This document shows positions 43,496-52,541 of a DNA stretch of 64,000 nt, one piece after another (the first letter of the stretch is position 1; each line of letters opens with the position of its first letter). A program made the translations under genes and the position numbers. The notes beneath the pieces were generated by a model. That model saw only the letters and a list, made by a program, of their open reading frames with translations, searched no databases and was not told the origin of the DNA. Source of the DNA: JAHBTB01 sp964451255 (GTDB lineage Bacteria; Armatimonadota; Fimbriimonadia; Fimbriimonadales; Fimbriimonadaceae). The stretch covers positions 806,001-870,000 of the forward strand of contig CAYVHL010000001.1 of assembly GCA_964451255.1 (NCBI GenBank), in the 5' to 3' direction.

Positions 43496-46090
43496 ATGGC
43501 GCAGAAGAAGCTGGTCGTCATCGATGGATACAGCTTGCTGTTCCGCGCCTTCTACGGCACCCGGTATCTGAGCACCGCGGACGGTCGCCCGACCAACGCC
43601 CTCTTCGGGTTCACGCTGATGATCCTGGCCCTCTTTGGCGACCAGAAGCCTGACGCGGTCGTCGTGGCCTTGGATGCGCCGGGCAAGACCTTTCGGCACA
43701 CGGATTACGCCGAATACAAGGGCACCCGCAGAGACACGCCGGACGAACTCGTCAGCCAACTGGTCTATTCGAGAGAGCTCGTCAAAGACCTGAACATCCC
43801 CCAGATCGAGGTGGTCGGTTTTGAGGCGGACGACGTCGTCGGCACGGTCAGCCGACGCGCCGAGGAGAACGGGTACGAGACCGTCATCGTCACGGGCGAC
43901 CTGGACAGCCTCCAACTGGTCGATGACCATGTCAAGGTGATGACGACACGAAAGGGGGTCACAGACGTGGTGATTTACGGCCCTGCCGAAGTCCACCAGC
44001 GGTATGGCTTCGGACCCGAATTCGTCCCCGACTACAAAGCACTTGTCGGAGACACCAGCGACAACATCCCGGGCGTGCCTGGCATCGGCGAAAAGACGGC
44101 GACTTACCTCATCCAAAAGTTTGGGCCGGTCGAGCAAATCCTCGCACGCAAAGAAGAGGTCGAAGAGAAGTACTGGAAGAAGATCGAGCCGAACGTCGAC
44201 CAGATGCTCAAGAGCAAGTGGTTGGCGACGATCGTCCGCGACGTGCCGCTGGAATACGACTTCGCGCCTTACTCCCTGACCCGCCAGAGCCTGGAGAAAT
44301 CGAAGCAGGCGTTGATGACCCTGGAGTTCCGGTCGCAGGTCAAGCGCCTGGACGCCGTCTTAGCCCCTTACTTGACGGACGGCGGAGACGACCCCTCCAC
44401 AGTTGCGAGCGTCGAACATGAGCCTGTGAAAGCGGTCTTGTTGGAGGGCAAAGCGAGTTGGCTCGCGCTGAACACGTGGGTTGGCAACAAACCCTATGCT
44501 ATCGTCACGCCTCCGAAGTCCGCGCAGGCGGCGATGTTCGACGACGAGCCGCCCGAGGCGTATGTCGCCGTCGGCGGCGAAGTCCGTGTGGCCTCGTGGG
44601 AAGTCGCCGCAAGGCTCATCGACGACCGGCCGGGTCAACTCGTGGCGCATGAGACCAAGACCTTGCTCAAGCGTGCCGGACGCCTCGCGACGCCTCGGTT
44701 CGACGCGACGCTGGCGGCCTACGTCCTGCAAAGCGGGCGCACGAGCTATGAACTGGGCGACTTGGTCCACGGCTATCTCGACCTGGATCCACCTGAGACG
44801 CCGGAACTGCAAGCGGCGGCGTTGCTGGCCCTCGTGCCGGTCATGGAGGCGAGGGTTGAGCTCGAGGGACAGACGCGAGTGCTGAAGGAGATCGAGCTGC
44901 CCTTGGTTCCTGTGCTCGCTGAGATGGAGCAGGCGGGAATCGCGGTGAACACGGACGACCTCCGGGAGTTCAGCAAGCAACTCCAAGTCGCCATCGACCA
45001 ATCACAAGCCAAAGTCTACGAGCTCGCAGGGACCGAGTTCAACATCGGCTCCCCAAAGCAGATCGGCGAAGTCCTCTTTGAGAGGCTTGGCTTGCCCGGG
45101 CCCAAGAAGACGAAGACAGGGTACGCGACGGGCGCCGAGATTCTCTCCGAACTCGCCGCCGCCTATCCGGTGGCTGGCGAAATCCTGGCCTATCGTGAAC
45201 TCACAAAGCTCAAGAGCACCTATGCCGACTCTCTGCCGAAGATGGTCGAGACGGACGGGCGCATCCACACGACTTTCAACCAGACGGTCGCCGCCACCGG
45301 ACGCCTGAGCAGCATCGACCCGAACCTTCAGAACATCCCCATCAGAACAGAGCTGGGCCGTACCATCCGACGGGCCTTTGTAGCCGCCCCGGGAACCATC
45401 TTGGGCTCCTTCGACTATTCGCAGATCGAGCTGCGAGTGCTCGCGCACTTTTGTCGGGACGAAGCGCTGGTCGAGGCCTTCGAGACCGGTGTGGACGTCC
45501 ACACGGTGACGGCGTCGTTGATGTTCAAGCAACCACAAGACACGGTCACGAAGGACCAGCGCGGGCTTGCCAAGATGCTTAATTATGCGGTCCTCTACGG
45601 CGTGACCGACTTTGGGCTGTCAAACCAGCTGGGGGTGGGGTTCGGCGTCGCGGAGGCGAGGGCGCTGATCGACCAGTACAACGAGCGCTTCCCAAAGGTG
45701 AGGGCCTACGTCCAGGGCGTCGTAGACGAGGCGCGGAGCAAGGGATTCACGAGCACACTGTGCGGTCGGAGGCGGTACTTTGCCGACATCCATGCCGGGA
45801 ACCGGATGGCCAGGCTCTATGCCGAACGGCAAGCCATGAACGCGCCCCTTCAGGGAACGGCCGCCGACATGATCAAGCTGGCCATGCTCGACGTCCACAA
45901 GCTACTGGGCGCCACGGGGACGCGCATGTTGTTGCAGGTCCACGACGAACTCGTTTTCGAGATGTCGGGCGAATGGTCGACTCTAGTCGCCCCGTTCCGG
46001 GAAGCCATGGAGAAAGCCCTTCCCCTCTCAATACCTGTCGAAGTCGATGCCAAGGCAGGCCCCAACTGGTTGCAAATGACGCCGGTCTGA
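43496..46090 (+). CDS. polA: DNA polymerase I
   Basis: Repair and Okazaki-fragment polymerase of 864 aa. The 5'-3' exonuclease domain covers residues about 1-295 (FEADDVVGTV, ALVGDTSDNIPGVPGIGEKTA). The central 3'-5' exonuclease domain lacks the catalytic acidic motif (no DxE; AHETKTLL replaces the usual AHNxKFD), so proofreading is probably lost, as in Taq. The polymerase domain is intact: GRLSSIDPNLQNIPIRT, DYSQIELRVLAHF, KMLNYAVLYG and QVHDELVFE. It is downstream of gyrB on the same strand. Confidence 0.96.
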   Translation: MAQKKLVVIDGYSLLFRAFYGTRYLSTADGRPTNALFGFTLMILALFGDQKPDAVVVALDAPGKTFRHTDYAEYKGTRRDTPDELVSQLVYSRELVKDLNIPQIEVVGFEADDVVGTVSRRAEENGYETVIVTGDLDSLQLVDDHVKVMTTRKGVTDVVIYGPAEVHQRYGFGPEFVPDYKALVGDTSDNIPGVPGIGEKTATYLIQKFGPVEQILARKEEVEEKYWKKIEPNVDQMLKSKWLATIVRDVPLEYDFAPYSLTRQSLEKSKQALMTLEFRSQVKRLDAVLAPYLTDGGDDPSTVASVEHEPVKAVLLEGKASWLALNTWVGNKPYAIVTPPKSAQAAMFDDEPPEAYVAVGGEVRVASWEVAARLIDDRPGQLVAHETKTLLKRAGRLATPRFDATLAAYVLQSGRTSYELGDLVHGYLDLDPPETPELQAAALLALVPVMEARVELEGQTRVLKEIELPLVPVLAEMEQAGIAVNTDDLREFSKQLQVAIDQSQAKVYELAGTEFNIGSPKQIGEVLFERLGLPGPKKTKTGYATGAEILSELAAAYPVAGEILAYRELTKLKSTYADSLPKMVETDGRIHTTFNQTVAATGRLSSIDPNLQNIPIRTELGRTIRRAFVAAPGTILGSFDYSQIELRVLAHFCRDEALVEAFETGVDVHTVTASLMFKQPQDTVTKDQRGLAKMLNYAVLYGVTDFGLSNQLGVGFGVAEARALIDQYNERFPKVRAYVQGVVDEARSKGFTSTLCGRRRYFADIHAGNRMARLYAERQAMNAPLQGTAADMIKLAMLDVHKLLGATGTRMLLQVHDELVFEMSGEWSTLVAPFREAMEKALPLSIPVEVDAKAGPNWLQMTPV

Positions 46091-46098
46091 CCAAGCGG

Positions 46099-47094
46099 TC
46101 ACTTGGACCATCGGGCCAAGGTGCGGAAGGAGGTGGGGACATAGATGACCGCGACGGTCGGGTTTTTGGCAGGCGCCCAGACCAACAGGCCGTCGCTGAC
46201 CGAAACCATCTTGCAATCCAGAGGCAAAGGAATCTCGGCCCCTGACTCCAGGTTGAGCACCATCTGGCCCTTTCTGTCCTTGTACTGCACGAGGCAGGGG
46301 GCATGGAGACCGATGATCGTGCCCCTGATCTCGGCCGCCTGGCGATAGGTCCACTTGTCGGTGTCGACGACGCCGAGCCGATACGAGCCGGAGCGGGTCT
46401 TGTCGATCGTCACCGCCCGGGCTGCGCCCGGCACCAGCCGTCCGTCTTGCACCTTAGGCCCGACGGCCTTGAACCGGGCGTCCCCGGTCTTGGGGTCAAG
46501 CGTCGATATCCCGAATCCCTCCAGGGTCTCGGTGAGGGCGACGAGCTTGCCACCGACCATCGACAGCCGGTCACCCACCCGGCCCCTTGCCGTCGTGAAA
46601 CCACGGAACCGCCCGGCATAAGCGAATTCTGGGTTGTCGGACTCCAAATCGACGCTGACGACGACCTCAAACCAGGGGTCGCCGCTCTTCTCGTCCCACC
46701 TGATCAAGGTGTAGAGGGTCGAGCCGTCCAAGACGTAGCCGCTGAGCCCGCTCGCCTCCCGTTTGCGGGTGCCCGCCCGGATCGCCGCCTCCGTCTTTGC
46801 GATCTCCGCCGGCTCGAACAGCCGCTTGCTTGTGGAAAACGAACTGAACTTGGACGAGAGCATCTTGCCTGGACTGCCGATGCTCAGGCCCCGCTGGTCG
46901 AAGGTGACGATGACGTCGTGGTAGTACAGTCGGAAACTCTTTTCTTCCGAATCCAAAGGCGGCTTCTTTGGTATAGTAGACACCTGTTCGGTTTTCGCCG
47001 CGCTCTTGATAACGAACGACCCGTTATCAAAAGTGAGGCTGACTCCGGGGTCTTGCGCCACGGCAGCCAGCAGGAGCGTCGCCGACCATAACAT
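46099..47094 (-). CDS. Secreted protein of unknown function
   Basis: A 331-aa exported protein, signal peptide LWSATLLLAAVAQ at the N-terminus. The body is rich in beta strands with repeated Gly/Asp turns (VSVDLESDNPEFAYAGRF; LGVVDTDKWTYR), which could form a propeller. The phrase FRLYYHDVIVTFDQR near residue 55 vaguely resembles FDDIILRYHDNVKVR in the secreted paralogue at 33373. No catalytic motif is recognised. It is convergent with polA, 8 bases apart. Confidence 0.55.
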   Translation of the reverse strand: MLWSATLLLAAVAQDPGVSLTFDNGSFVIKSAAKTEQVSTIPKKPPLDSEEKSFRLYYHDVIVTFDQRGLSIGSPGKMLSSKFSSFSTSKRLFEPAEIAKTEAAIRAGTRKREASGLSGYVLDGSTLYTLIRWDEKSGDPWFEVVVSVDLESDNPEFAYAGRFRGFTTARGRVGDRLSMVGGKLVALTETLEGFGISTLDPKTGDARFKAVGPKVQDGRLVPGAARAVTIDKTRSGSYRLGVVDTDKWTYRQAAEIRGTIIGLHAPCLVQYKDRKGQMVLNLESGAEIPLPLDCKMVSVSDGLLVWAPAKNPTVAVIYVPTSFRTLARWSK

Positions 47095-47107
47095 TGCCAG
47101 GTCTAGT

Positions 47108-47314
47108 ATGAACTGCCCGGACTGCCCCCGCTACGACCCTGAGTCCGAGACGTGCCGGGACGCGAAGATCAACCCGCGAAAATGGAGCGACGCGGTGGAG
47201 GCGGCCCACATCTACGGCGTTAGGGCGGTCTGTGTCTTTTGCGAGCACCGGGAGAGGCTGGTCGCCTGCCAGATCGTGGGCTCGACCCGCACCCGTCGTC
47301 CGCGCGACCCATAA
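47108..47314 (+). CDS. Small cysteine-rich protein
   Basis: A 68-aa protein with six cysteines (CPDCPRYDPESETC and VCVFCEHRERLVAC), probably binding zinc or a metal cluster. ATG 47108 starts the Cys motif; the longer opening would overlap the divergent secreted-protein gene. The next gene begins 6 bases after its stop. Function unknown. Confidence 0.65.
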   Translation: MNCPDCPRYDPESETCRDAKINPRKWSDAVEAAHIYGVRAVCVFCEHRERLVACQIVGSTRTRRPRDP

Positions 47315-47320
47315 TGGGGC

Positions 47321-48040
47321 ATGCGCGACGCGGGTCTCTACGCCCTGTACAAGCTCCACCTGATCGACTCCGCGCTCTACGACCTGAAGCAGCACGCGGC
47401 CGTGCTGGACGTGGGCAAGGATGAGGCGGCGGCCATCAAGGCTTTGGAGGCCAGGATCAAACCCGCACGGGAAGAACTGTCCGCCGTCCTGCGCGATTTA
47501 GAGGAGACAGAACTTGCCGAGCAACAGGGCCAAGATAAGCTCGCCCGGTTCGAAAAGCAACTCTACGACGGCACGATCACGAACGCCCGGGAAATCGAGA
47601 ACGTCCAAAAAGAGACGGAGATGTTGACGGGACTCGTGGTCACGCTCGACGACAAGGCCAAGGGCCTGCGAGCCAAGGCTTCGCCATTGCGCACACAGGT
47701 GAAAGAGACCGACGCCAAGGTCGCCGAGATCCGGAAGAACGGCCTCGCCAAACAGGAGAAGGCGAAGGCCGAACACGCCAGGCTAGAAGCTGAGTACAGG
47801 AAGGCGGCCACAAAGAGGCCGGAGGCGGCGGCAGAAGTTGAGAAAGACCTGCTGAGGACATATGAGTCGATCAGGCAAAAGACGGGCAGCACGGCGATGG
47901 CCGTCGTGACGCCGGACACACGGTGCGGCCACTGCGGGATGCACGTCCCGGAGAAGGCGATCGAGGCGGTCCGGGAAGGGAAAGCGGCCCGGTGCGAGCA
48001 GTGCGGCAGGTTGCTCTTCATCGTGGTGCCGGAGGCATAG
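47321..48040 (+). CDS. C4-type zinc-ribbon coiled-coil protein (CdsZ-like)
   Basis: A 239-aa protein with long coiled-coil helices (about 20-185) and a C-terminal C4 zinc ribbon (CGHCGMHVP and CEQCGRLLF). This is the architecture of the widespread zf-RING_7/COG1579 family, called CdsZ in Chlamydia; suggested roles range from nucleic-acid binding to secretion. It lies between a Cys-rich small gene and a lipoprotein gene in a probable operon. Confidence 0.85.
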   Translation: MRDAGLYALYKLHLIDSALYDLKQHAAVLDVGKDEAAAIKALEARIKPAREELSAVLRDLEETELAEQQGQDKLARFEKQLYDGTITNAREIENVQKETEMLTGLVVTLDDKAKGLRAKASPLRTQVKETDAKVAEIRKNGLAKQEKAKAEHARLEAEYRKAATKRPEAAAEVEKDLLRTYESIRQKTGSTAMAVVTPDTRCGHCGMHVPEKAIEAVREGKAARCEQCGRLLFIVVPEA

Positions 48041-48042
48041 TT

Positions 48043-48738
48043 ATGCGGTGGATCTTTGCTGTCCTCTTTGCTTTGGCCACTGCCGGTTGCGCCAAATATC
48101 CCTCAAACACGGCCGGGCTAGGGACAAGGCTGCTCTTCACCATGACGGTGGACGGCCACTTTCACACCGGTCTCGGGCCAGGGGAGAACGGCCTACCCTA
48201 CGTCTACATCATCGCACTCAAGCTCAACACTGACGAGAACCCGACCACGGACGGCCCTTGGCCGGTCGTCTCGCCGGGAGGCAACGGCTTTGTAGCGGGC
48301 GGTTGCACGCACTACATCCTGTGGAACCCTCTGGCCTCGCCCCAGTACCAAATCTGGCAGTTCAACGACACGACGTTGAACCAGTCGTTCTTCGTCGGCA
48401 CGCCGGTCAACTACCAGACCCTCGGCCAGACCGACAGGACGATGTCCTTCGAGATCAACCTTTCCCAACTCGTCCCGGCGGCACAAGTCGACAGCATCAA
48501 GAGCGTCCAGGTGAACTTCCTGTCCATGAACAACACAAACGTCAGCGGTGGTGGACGGGTCTGGGACGCTTTGGGAGATTCGACGATCACGACCCAGGTG
48601 AACAGCCCGTTCCTTGTCCGCCTGCGGGCGAACCAGACGTTCACAAACGCCAACCAGGGGTCGGTCGAGCCACGGGGAGACTGCCCAGACCCTGACCTGG
48701 ACATCACGGACTGGAGCGTCGAGGTCCGACTTCCCTGA
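48043..48738 (+). CDS. Lipoprotein of unknown function
   Basis: A 231-aa protein starting at ATG 48043, three bases after the preceding stop. The signal sequence ends with lipobox TAGC (Cys16). The mature part is rich in Asn, Thr and aromatic residues, with beta-strand character (YQIWQFNDTTLNQSF; MSFEINLSQL) and a short acidic CPDPDLDITDW near the end. It may be an outer-membrane surface lipoprotein. The GT2 gene starts 2 bases later. Confidence 0.7.
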   Translation: MRWIFAVLFALATAGCAKYPSNTAGLGTRLLFTMTVDGHFHTGLGPGENGLPYVYIIALKLNTDENPTTDGPWPVVSPGGNGFVAGGCTHYILWNPLASPQYQIWQFNDTTLNQSFFVGTPVNYQTLGQTDRTMSFEINLSQLVPAAQVDSIKSVQVNFLSMNNTNVSGGGRVWDALGDSTITTQVNSPFLVRLRANQTFTNANQGSVEPRGDCPDPDLDITDWSVEVRLP

Positions 48739-48740
48739 CG

Positions 48741-49658
48741 ATGCCCCGCGTCACCATCATCCTCACCTGCTACAACCATATGGCGTACCTGTCGGCGTGC
48801 GTCGAGGGAGTAAGAGCCCAGACTTTCACCGACTATGATGTCGTCGCCGTCGACGACGGGTCGTCGGACGGCACTCGCGAATGGCTCCGGGACACGTGCC
48901 CCGTGCCTGTCAAGGCGCTCTTCAACGAGCGCAACTTGGGCACTTATGGCTCGCTCAACGAGGCTCTGAAGTCGGCCACCGGCGAGTTTGTCGCCGTGCT
49001 CAACGACGACGACCTGTGGGCGCCTGAGAAACTGGCGGAACAGGTGAGGATGATGGACGAGAACCCAAAGGTCGGGCTCGTCCATACGGACGGCGGGTTC
49101 ATCGACGGTGACGGCGCGCCGATCGAAGGCTCTCCGCTCGGATTTGACTTCCCTCGGACGGCGACGGGCGACGTGCTGCTCGCGCTCGTCTACGCCAACA
49201 AGATCATCGCCAGCGCGGCCATGGTGCGGCGGAGGTGCTTTGAGGAACTCGGCGGGTTCAACGACGCCTACTTCGGCTCTGGAGATTGGGAGATGTGGTT
49301 CCGAGTCGCCGAGAAGTGGGACGTCGGTTTCGTCGACAAGAAGCTGACCTCCTACCGCGTCCATGGCGCCAACGCCTCGCACAAGTTGGAGCGGATCTGG
49401 CGCGACGACCAGATGCTCAGGGAGTGGATGCTGCCCCGTCTCGGCAGCCTAAGAGGGCGGTTCGACGCAGCCGATCTGGACACGGCCACCGCCCACAACT
49501 GGGCTTGCTTGGGCACGGTGAGGACGCTCAACGGCGATCCGGCAGGCGGTCGGGCAGCTTACCGGGAGTCGCTTAGGATCAGGCCCGGGCGATGGCAGAG
49601 CCGGGCGCGGCTTTGGGCGACGCACCTGCCGCCGGGACTGTTCCGTCGGCTTCTTTAG
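48741..49658 (+). CDS. Glycosyltransferase family 2 (GT-A fold)
   Basis: A 305-aa inverting glycosyltransferase. The N-terminal domain shows ILTCYNHMAYLSACVEGV, the nucleotide-binding VDDGSSDGTREW, and the metal-binding NDDDLW. A further EMWFRVAEKW motif is typical of rhamnosyl- and galactosyl-type GT2. After about residue 215 the C-terminus is helical. It probably acts on cell-surface glycans. The last 80 bases overlap the end of the convergent SpoIIM-like gene. Confidence 0.9.
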   Translation: MPRVTIILTCYNHMAYLSACVEGVRAQTFTDYDVVAVDDGSSDGTREWLRDTCPVPVKALFNERNLGTYGSLNEALKSATGEFVAVLNDDDLWAPEKLAEQVRMMDENPKVGLVHTDGGFIDGDGAPIEGSPLGFDFPRTATGDVLLALVYANKIIASAAMVRRRCFEELGGFNDAYFGSGDWEMWFRVAEKWDVGFVDKKLTSYRVHGANASHKLERIWRDDQMLREWMLPRLGSLRGRFDAADLDTATAHNWACLGTVRTLNGDPAGGRAAYRESLRIRPGRWQSRARLWATHLPPGLFRRLL

Positions 49659-50625
49659 GCTGGTCGTACTTGCGGCCATACCCGTAGAAGTACGTGCCCC
49701 AAGCGCCGAACGCACAAGCGGCAAAGACGACCTTGAGCCACTGTGGCACCGCAGGGTTGAAGCTGAAGAAGCCTTCAATTGGCGCAGCGATCGCCATCAT
49801 GGCAAGCGACAGCATCCCCAGGGTGAACGCGTCCTTGCCGGCCTCGCGCAGGGACTGGAGGCGCGTCTTGCGCCCCGGTCGGATCAGGGCCCATGCCAGC
49901 ACGAACCCGGCCCCACCGGCGACGAATATCCCGCTAAGTTCACTGGCGCCGTGCGGGAGTATCGACGAATAGAGGAACGGCACGAGTCCCACTTGCGCCA
50001 TGTCGTGGGTCAGCGCACCCATGGTCGTCCCGTTTTCCCACATCATTTGCGTCGTCAGGACACCGGCGGACACGACCGACGTCGCGACCGTCTGGATGGC
50101 CGCTGTCGGGTTGTTCGTGATGTAGAAGCCGGTCATGCCCAGCGACATGCCGCTCGACCGGACCGGGAACGAGCCTGATTTCCATTGGTCGAAACTCTCC
50201 TGGAACATAGGAGGCACAAACTTTTCGTGAGTCTCCGGCTTGACCGTGATCAAGGTGTAGGAATACACGCCCCCGGCGACGAAGATGGCGAACGCCAAGG
50301 CGATGAAGGCGAACCGCCGTCTAAACGTCTGGGCCACGGTCAGAAGACTCGAGTGGATGACGTCACCCAAGCGCTTCGTCGGCGTCCGGTAGAGTTGGGC
50401 GTAGGCCTTGCCGACGACGTTGTTCAGGTAGACGACCACCTCGGCGTTGCTGGAGTGGGTCATCAGATAAGCGAGATCACCGCTGGCCTGACGATAGAGG
50501 CGCACAAAGTCCACGACTTCCTTGCCCGACAGGGGTCTGAACGAGGCCCCGGTGCGGGCGCACATCTCGTCAAGCTTCCGCCAGTCCGGCACGTGCTTGT
50601 TTAGAAACGCCTCTTCGTTGTACAT
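49579..50625 (-). CDS. SpoIIM/DUF95 family membrane protein
   Basis: A 348-aa polytopic protein of the stage II sporulation M family. It opens with the characteristic WRKLDEMCARTG region and a cytoplasmic helical part, followed by five to six transmembrane segments including NNPTAAIQTVATSVVSAGV, and VPFLYSSILPHGASELSGIFVAG. In non-sporulating bacteria such proteins are often linked to RDD and MoxR genes; none are adjacent. The C-terminal 26 codons overlap GT2 antisense, and the tail is Ala/Pro-rich. Confidence 0.85.
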   Translation of the reverse strand: MYNEEAFLNKHVPDWRKLDEMCARTGASFRPLSGKEVVDFVRLYRQASGDLAYLMTHSSNAEVVVYLNNVVGKAYAQLYRTPTKRLGDVIHSSLLTVAQTFRRRFAFIALAFAIFVAGGVYSYTLITVKPETHEKFVPPMFQESFDQWKSGSFPVRSSGMSLGMTGFYITNNPTAAIQTVATSVVSAGVLTTQMMWENGTTMGALTHDMAQVGLVPFLYSSILPHGASELSGIFVAGGAGFVLAWALIRPGRKTRLQSLREAGKDAFTLGMLSLAMMAIAAPIEGFFSFNPAVPQWLKVVFAACAFGAWGTYFYGYGRKYDQPKEADGTVPAAGASPKAAPGSAIARA

Positions 50626-50706
50626 GGGCTCTCTATATTCTCACACGGGATCGGGGTGTTTGGAGTTGCATTCTGCAGAAACGATCCGAGTTCAGGTGAC
50701 GTAACT

Positions 50707-50853
50707 ATGTCTGGAGGTCCACAGAACCAAAGTGGACCGGTGTTCGTCTATCTGAAAGGTCTAGACCAACCCCCGTCGACAGGTTCTGGCACGATTCATG
50801 CAGAAATCTCGGACACCCGGCCCAAGAAGCCTGGTTCTGAGGCCAACGATTGA
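50707..50853 (+). CDS. 48-aa peptide gene overlapping the sigma factor start
   Basis: A short reading frame starting at ATG 50707 whose stop (TGA 50851-50853) overlaps the sigma-factor TTG start by three bases. The product is polar, Gly/Pro/Ser-rich, with a central VFVYLKGLD strand and an acidic-basic tail. The tight overlap suggests translational coupling to the sigma gene. It could be an independent small regulator or only a leader peptide. No homologue is known to me. Confidence 0.45.
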   Translation: MSGGPQNQSGPVFVYLKGLDQPPSTGSGTIHAEISDTRPKKPGSEAND

Positions 50854-51716
50854 AGAATCTCACTATGCCGCGCGAAGCTAATGCACAGGACGAGAGCTTA
50901 CCGAGCTACCTCAGCCGGTTGACGCAGGCTCCCTTGCTCGGCGCCGACGAGGAGCGCGAGCTGTCCTGCGCGGCACAGGCGGGGTGCAGGGCGTCCCGCG
51001 AACGACTGGTGGAGAGCAACATGCGGCTGGTGATCAACATCGCCAAGTCGTATCACAGCCGGTCTATCCCGTTGGAAGATTTGATTCAGGAGGGTGCTAT
51101 CGGCCTCATGTACGCCATCGAGCGGTTCGACCCCACTAAGGGTTTCCGGTTTTCCACCTACGCGACCCACTGGATCCGGCAGACGATCGGACGGGCGATC
51201 GACAGCAAGGCTAAGGCGATCCGCCTCCCCGCGCACATCTCTCAGTCCCTGCGCAAGGTGGAGAAGGCCCGGCAACAACTCATGAGGGACATGGGGAGCG
51301 AACCGTCGGTAGAACTGCTTTCCGAACATCTGGGCATCAGTCCGAAGCGGCTGACTTCGCTTATCCAAGCCTCCCAAGACCTTGTCAGTCTGGACGTCCA
51401 GGTCGGTGAAAGCGAGGGAACGACCTTGGGCTCACTGATCAAAGACGACAACTGCAACAGCCCAGAGACGATGGTTCTGAACACAGAAATCCTCGAGGAA
51501 CTGCACGAAGTGATGTTGCAGTTGACCGAAAGGGAACGCAAGGTCGTGACGGCACGACTCCGCTTTGGAGACTCCGAAGCTGTCCGAGTGCGTGAGGAGT
51601 TGTCGGCAGAGTTCCAAGTGAGCAGAGAGAGAGTGCGCCAACTCGAAGTCCAAGCGATCAAGAAGTTGCGCCAAGTGGCGCAACGACGACGCCTCCGCGA
51701 GTTTCTCTCCCCATAG
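50850..51716 (+). CDS. Sigma-70 family RNA polymerase sigma factor (group 1/2 type)
   Basis: A 288-aa sigma factor. Region 1.2 (LPSYLSRLTQAPLLGADEE), region 2 (NMRLVINIAKSY, LIQEGAIGLMYAIERFDPTKGFRFSTYATHWIRQTIGRAI), region 3 and region 4.2 (VSRERVRQLEVQAIKKLR) are all present; region 1.1 is missing. It is too short for the main housekeeping sigma, so a non-essential group 2 factor is likely. TTG 50850 overlaps the upstream peptide stop; ATG 50865 is an alternative start. It is upstream of dedA. Confidence 0.9.
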   Translation: MKNLTMPREANAQDESLPSYLSRLTQAPLLGADEERELSCAAQAGCRASRERLVESNMRLVINIAKSYHSRSIPLEDLIQEGAIGLMYAIERFDPTKGFRFSTYATHWIRQTIGRAIDSKAKAIRLPAHISQSLRKVEKARQQLMRDMGSEPSVELLSEHLGISPKRLTSLIQASQDLVSLDVQVGESEGTTLGSLIKDDNCNSPETMVLNTEILEELHEVMLQLTERERKVVTARLRFGDSEAVRVREELSAEFQVSRERVRQLEVQAIKKLRQVAQRRRLREFLSP

Positions 51717-51801
51717 AGGTCCCATTCCTGCAACGGAAACGGGACGGTCAGAGTTATGACCAGGAAACGCACGGTCGCCGTGCCAGAATCAGGAGCCTGT
51801 C

Positions 51802-52491
51802 ATGCACCAATTCCTGGACATCCTCACCCATCTCGACACCCAGCTGGCGAAGATGATCCAGGAGTACGGCCCCCAGATCTACTGGATCATGGCCTTTACC
51901 CTGTTCATCGAGACCGGCCTGGTAATCCTGCCGTTCCTTCCTGGCGACACGCTTCTCTTCACTGCCGGCCTCTTCTCGCGCCCAGACGCGATGGAGGGCC
52001 ACCTGAACATTTGGGTGTTGCTCACCGCCCTGCCATTCGCCTCGATCTTGGGCGACATGGTGAACTTCAACCTGGGCCGCTGGTTCGGCGGACGGCTCTT
52101 CACTGAGACCAGCAAGGGAATCTTCCACAAGAACAACCTTCAGAAGACGCGGGACTTTTTTGCGAGATACGGCGGCAAGTCCATCATCATCGGCCGGTTC
52201 GTCCCCGTGATCCGGGCGCTCGCTCCCTTTGTCGCGGGCATGGAAGGGATGGAGTTCCGCAAGTTCGTGCCGTTGAGCACGATCGCCAACTTTGTCTGGG
52301 TGTGGGTCTGTGCCGGGGCCGGCCACCTGTTTGGTGGGATCCCGTTCGTCCAGGAGAACTTCGAGCTCATCTTGCTCGGACTCGCCGTGGTTATGTTTGT
52401 CTCGATCGTCTTAGAGATCCGAAGGGACGCCAAACACCGCGCCAAGCTTGCGGGCAAGGACCTTGCCGCAGACACGCACAAATCGACTTGA
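51802..52491 (+). CDS. DedA family membrane protein
   Basis: A 229-aa inner-membrane protein of the DedA/VTT superfamily, whose members flip phospholipids or undecaprenyl-phosphate. Family signatures are ETGLVILPFLPGDTLLFTAG in the first re-entrant region, LGDMVNFNLGRWFG, and GRFVPVIRALAPFVAGM. Four to five membrane segments are seen. The ATG lies 85 bases after the sigma factor and the fabZ-lpxA-lpxB genes follow, so a role in envelope lipid traffic is plausible. Confidence 0.92.
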   Translation: MHQFLDILTHLDTQLAKMIQEYGPQIYWIMAFTLFIETGLVILPFLPGDTLLFTAGLFSRPDAMEGHLNIWVLLTALPFASILGDMVNFNLGRWFGGRLFTETSKGIFHKNNLQKTRDFFARYGGKSIIIGRFVPVIRALAPFVAGMEGMEFRKFVPLSTIANFVWVWVCAGAGHLFGGIPFVQENFELILLGLAVVMFVSIVLEIRRDAKHRAKLAGKDLAADTHKST

Positions 52492-52526
52492 CTGCCTACG
52501 CCTGAGTAGTTTCCCGGCTTTGAGGC

Positions 52527-52532
52527 CATAAT
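52527..52532 (+). promoter_or_regulatory. Candidate -10 box of fabZ-lpxA-lpxB
   Basis: CATAAT ends 9 bases before the TTG start of fabZ, another near-leaderless arrangement. Confidence 0.35.
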
Positions 52533-52541
52533 CACTTCGAT

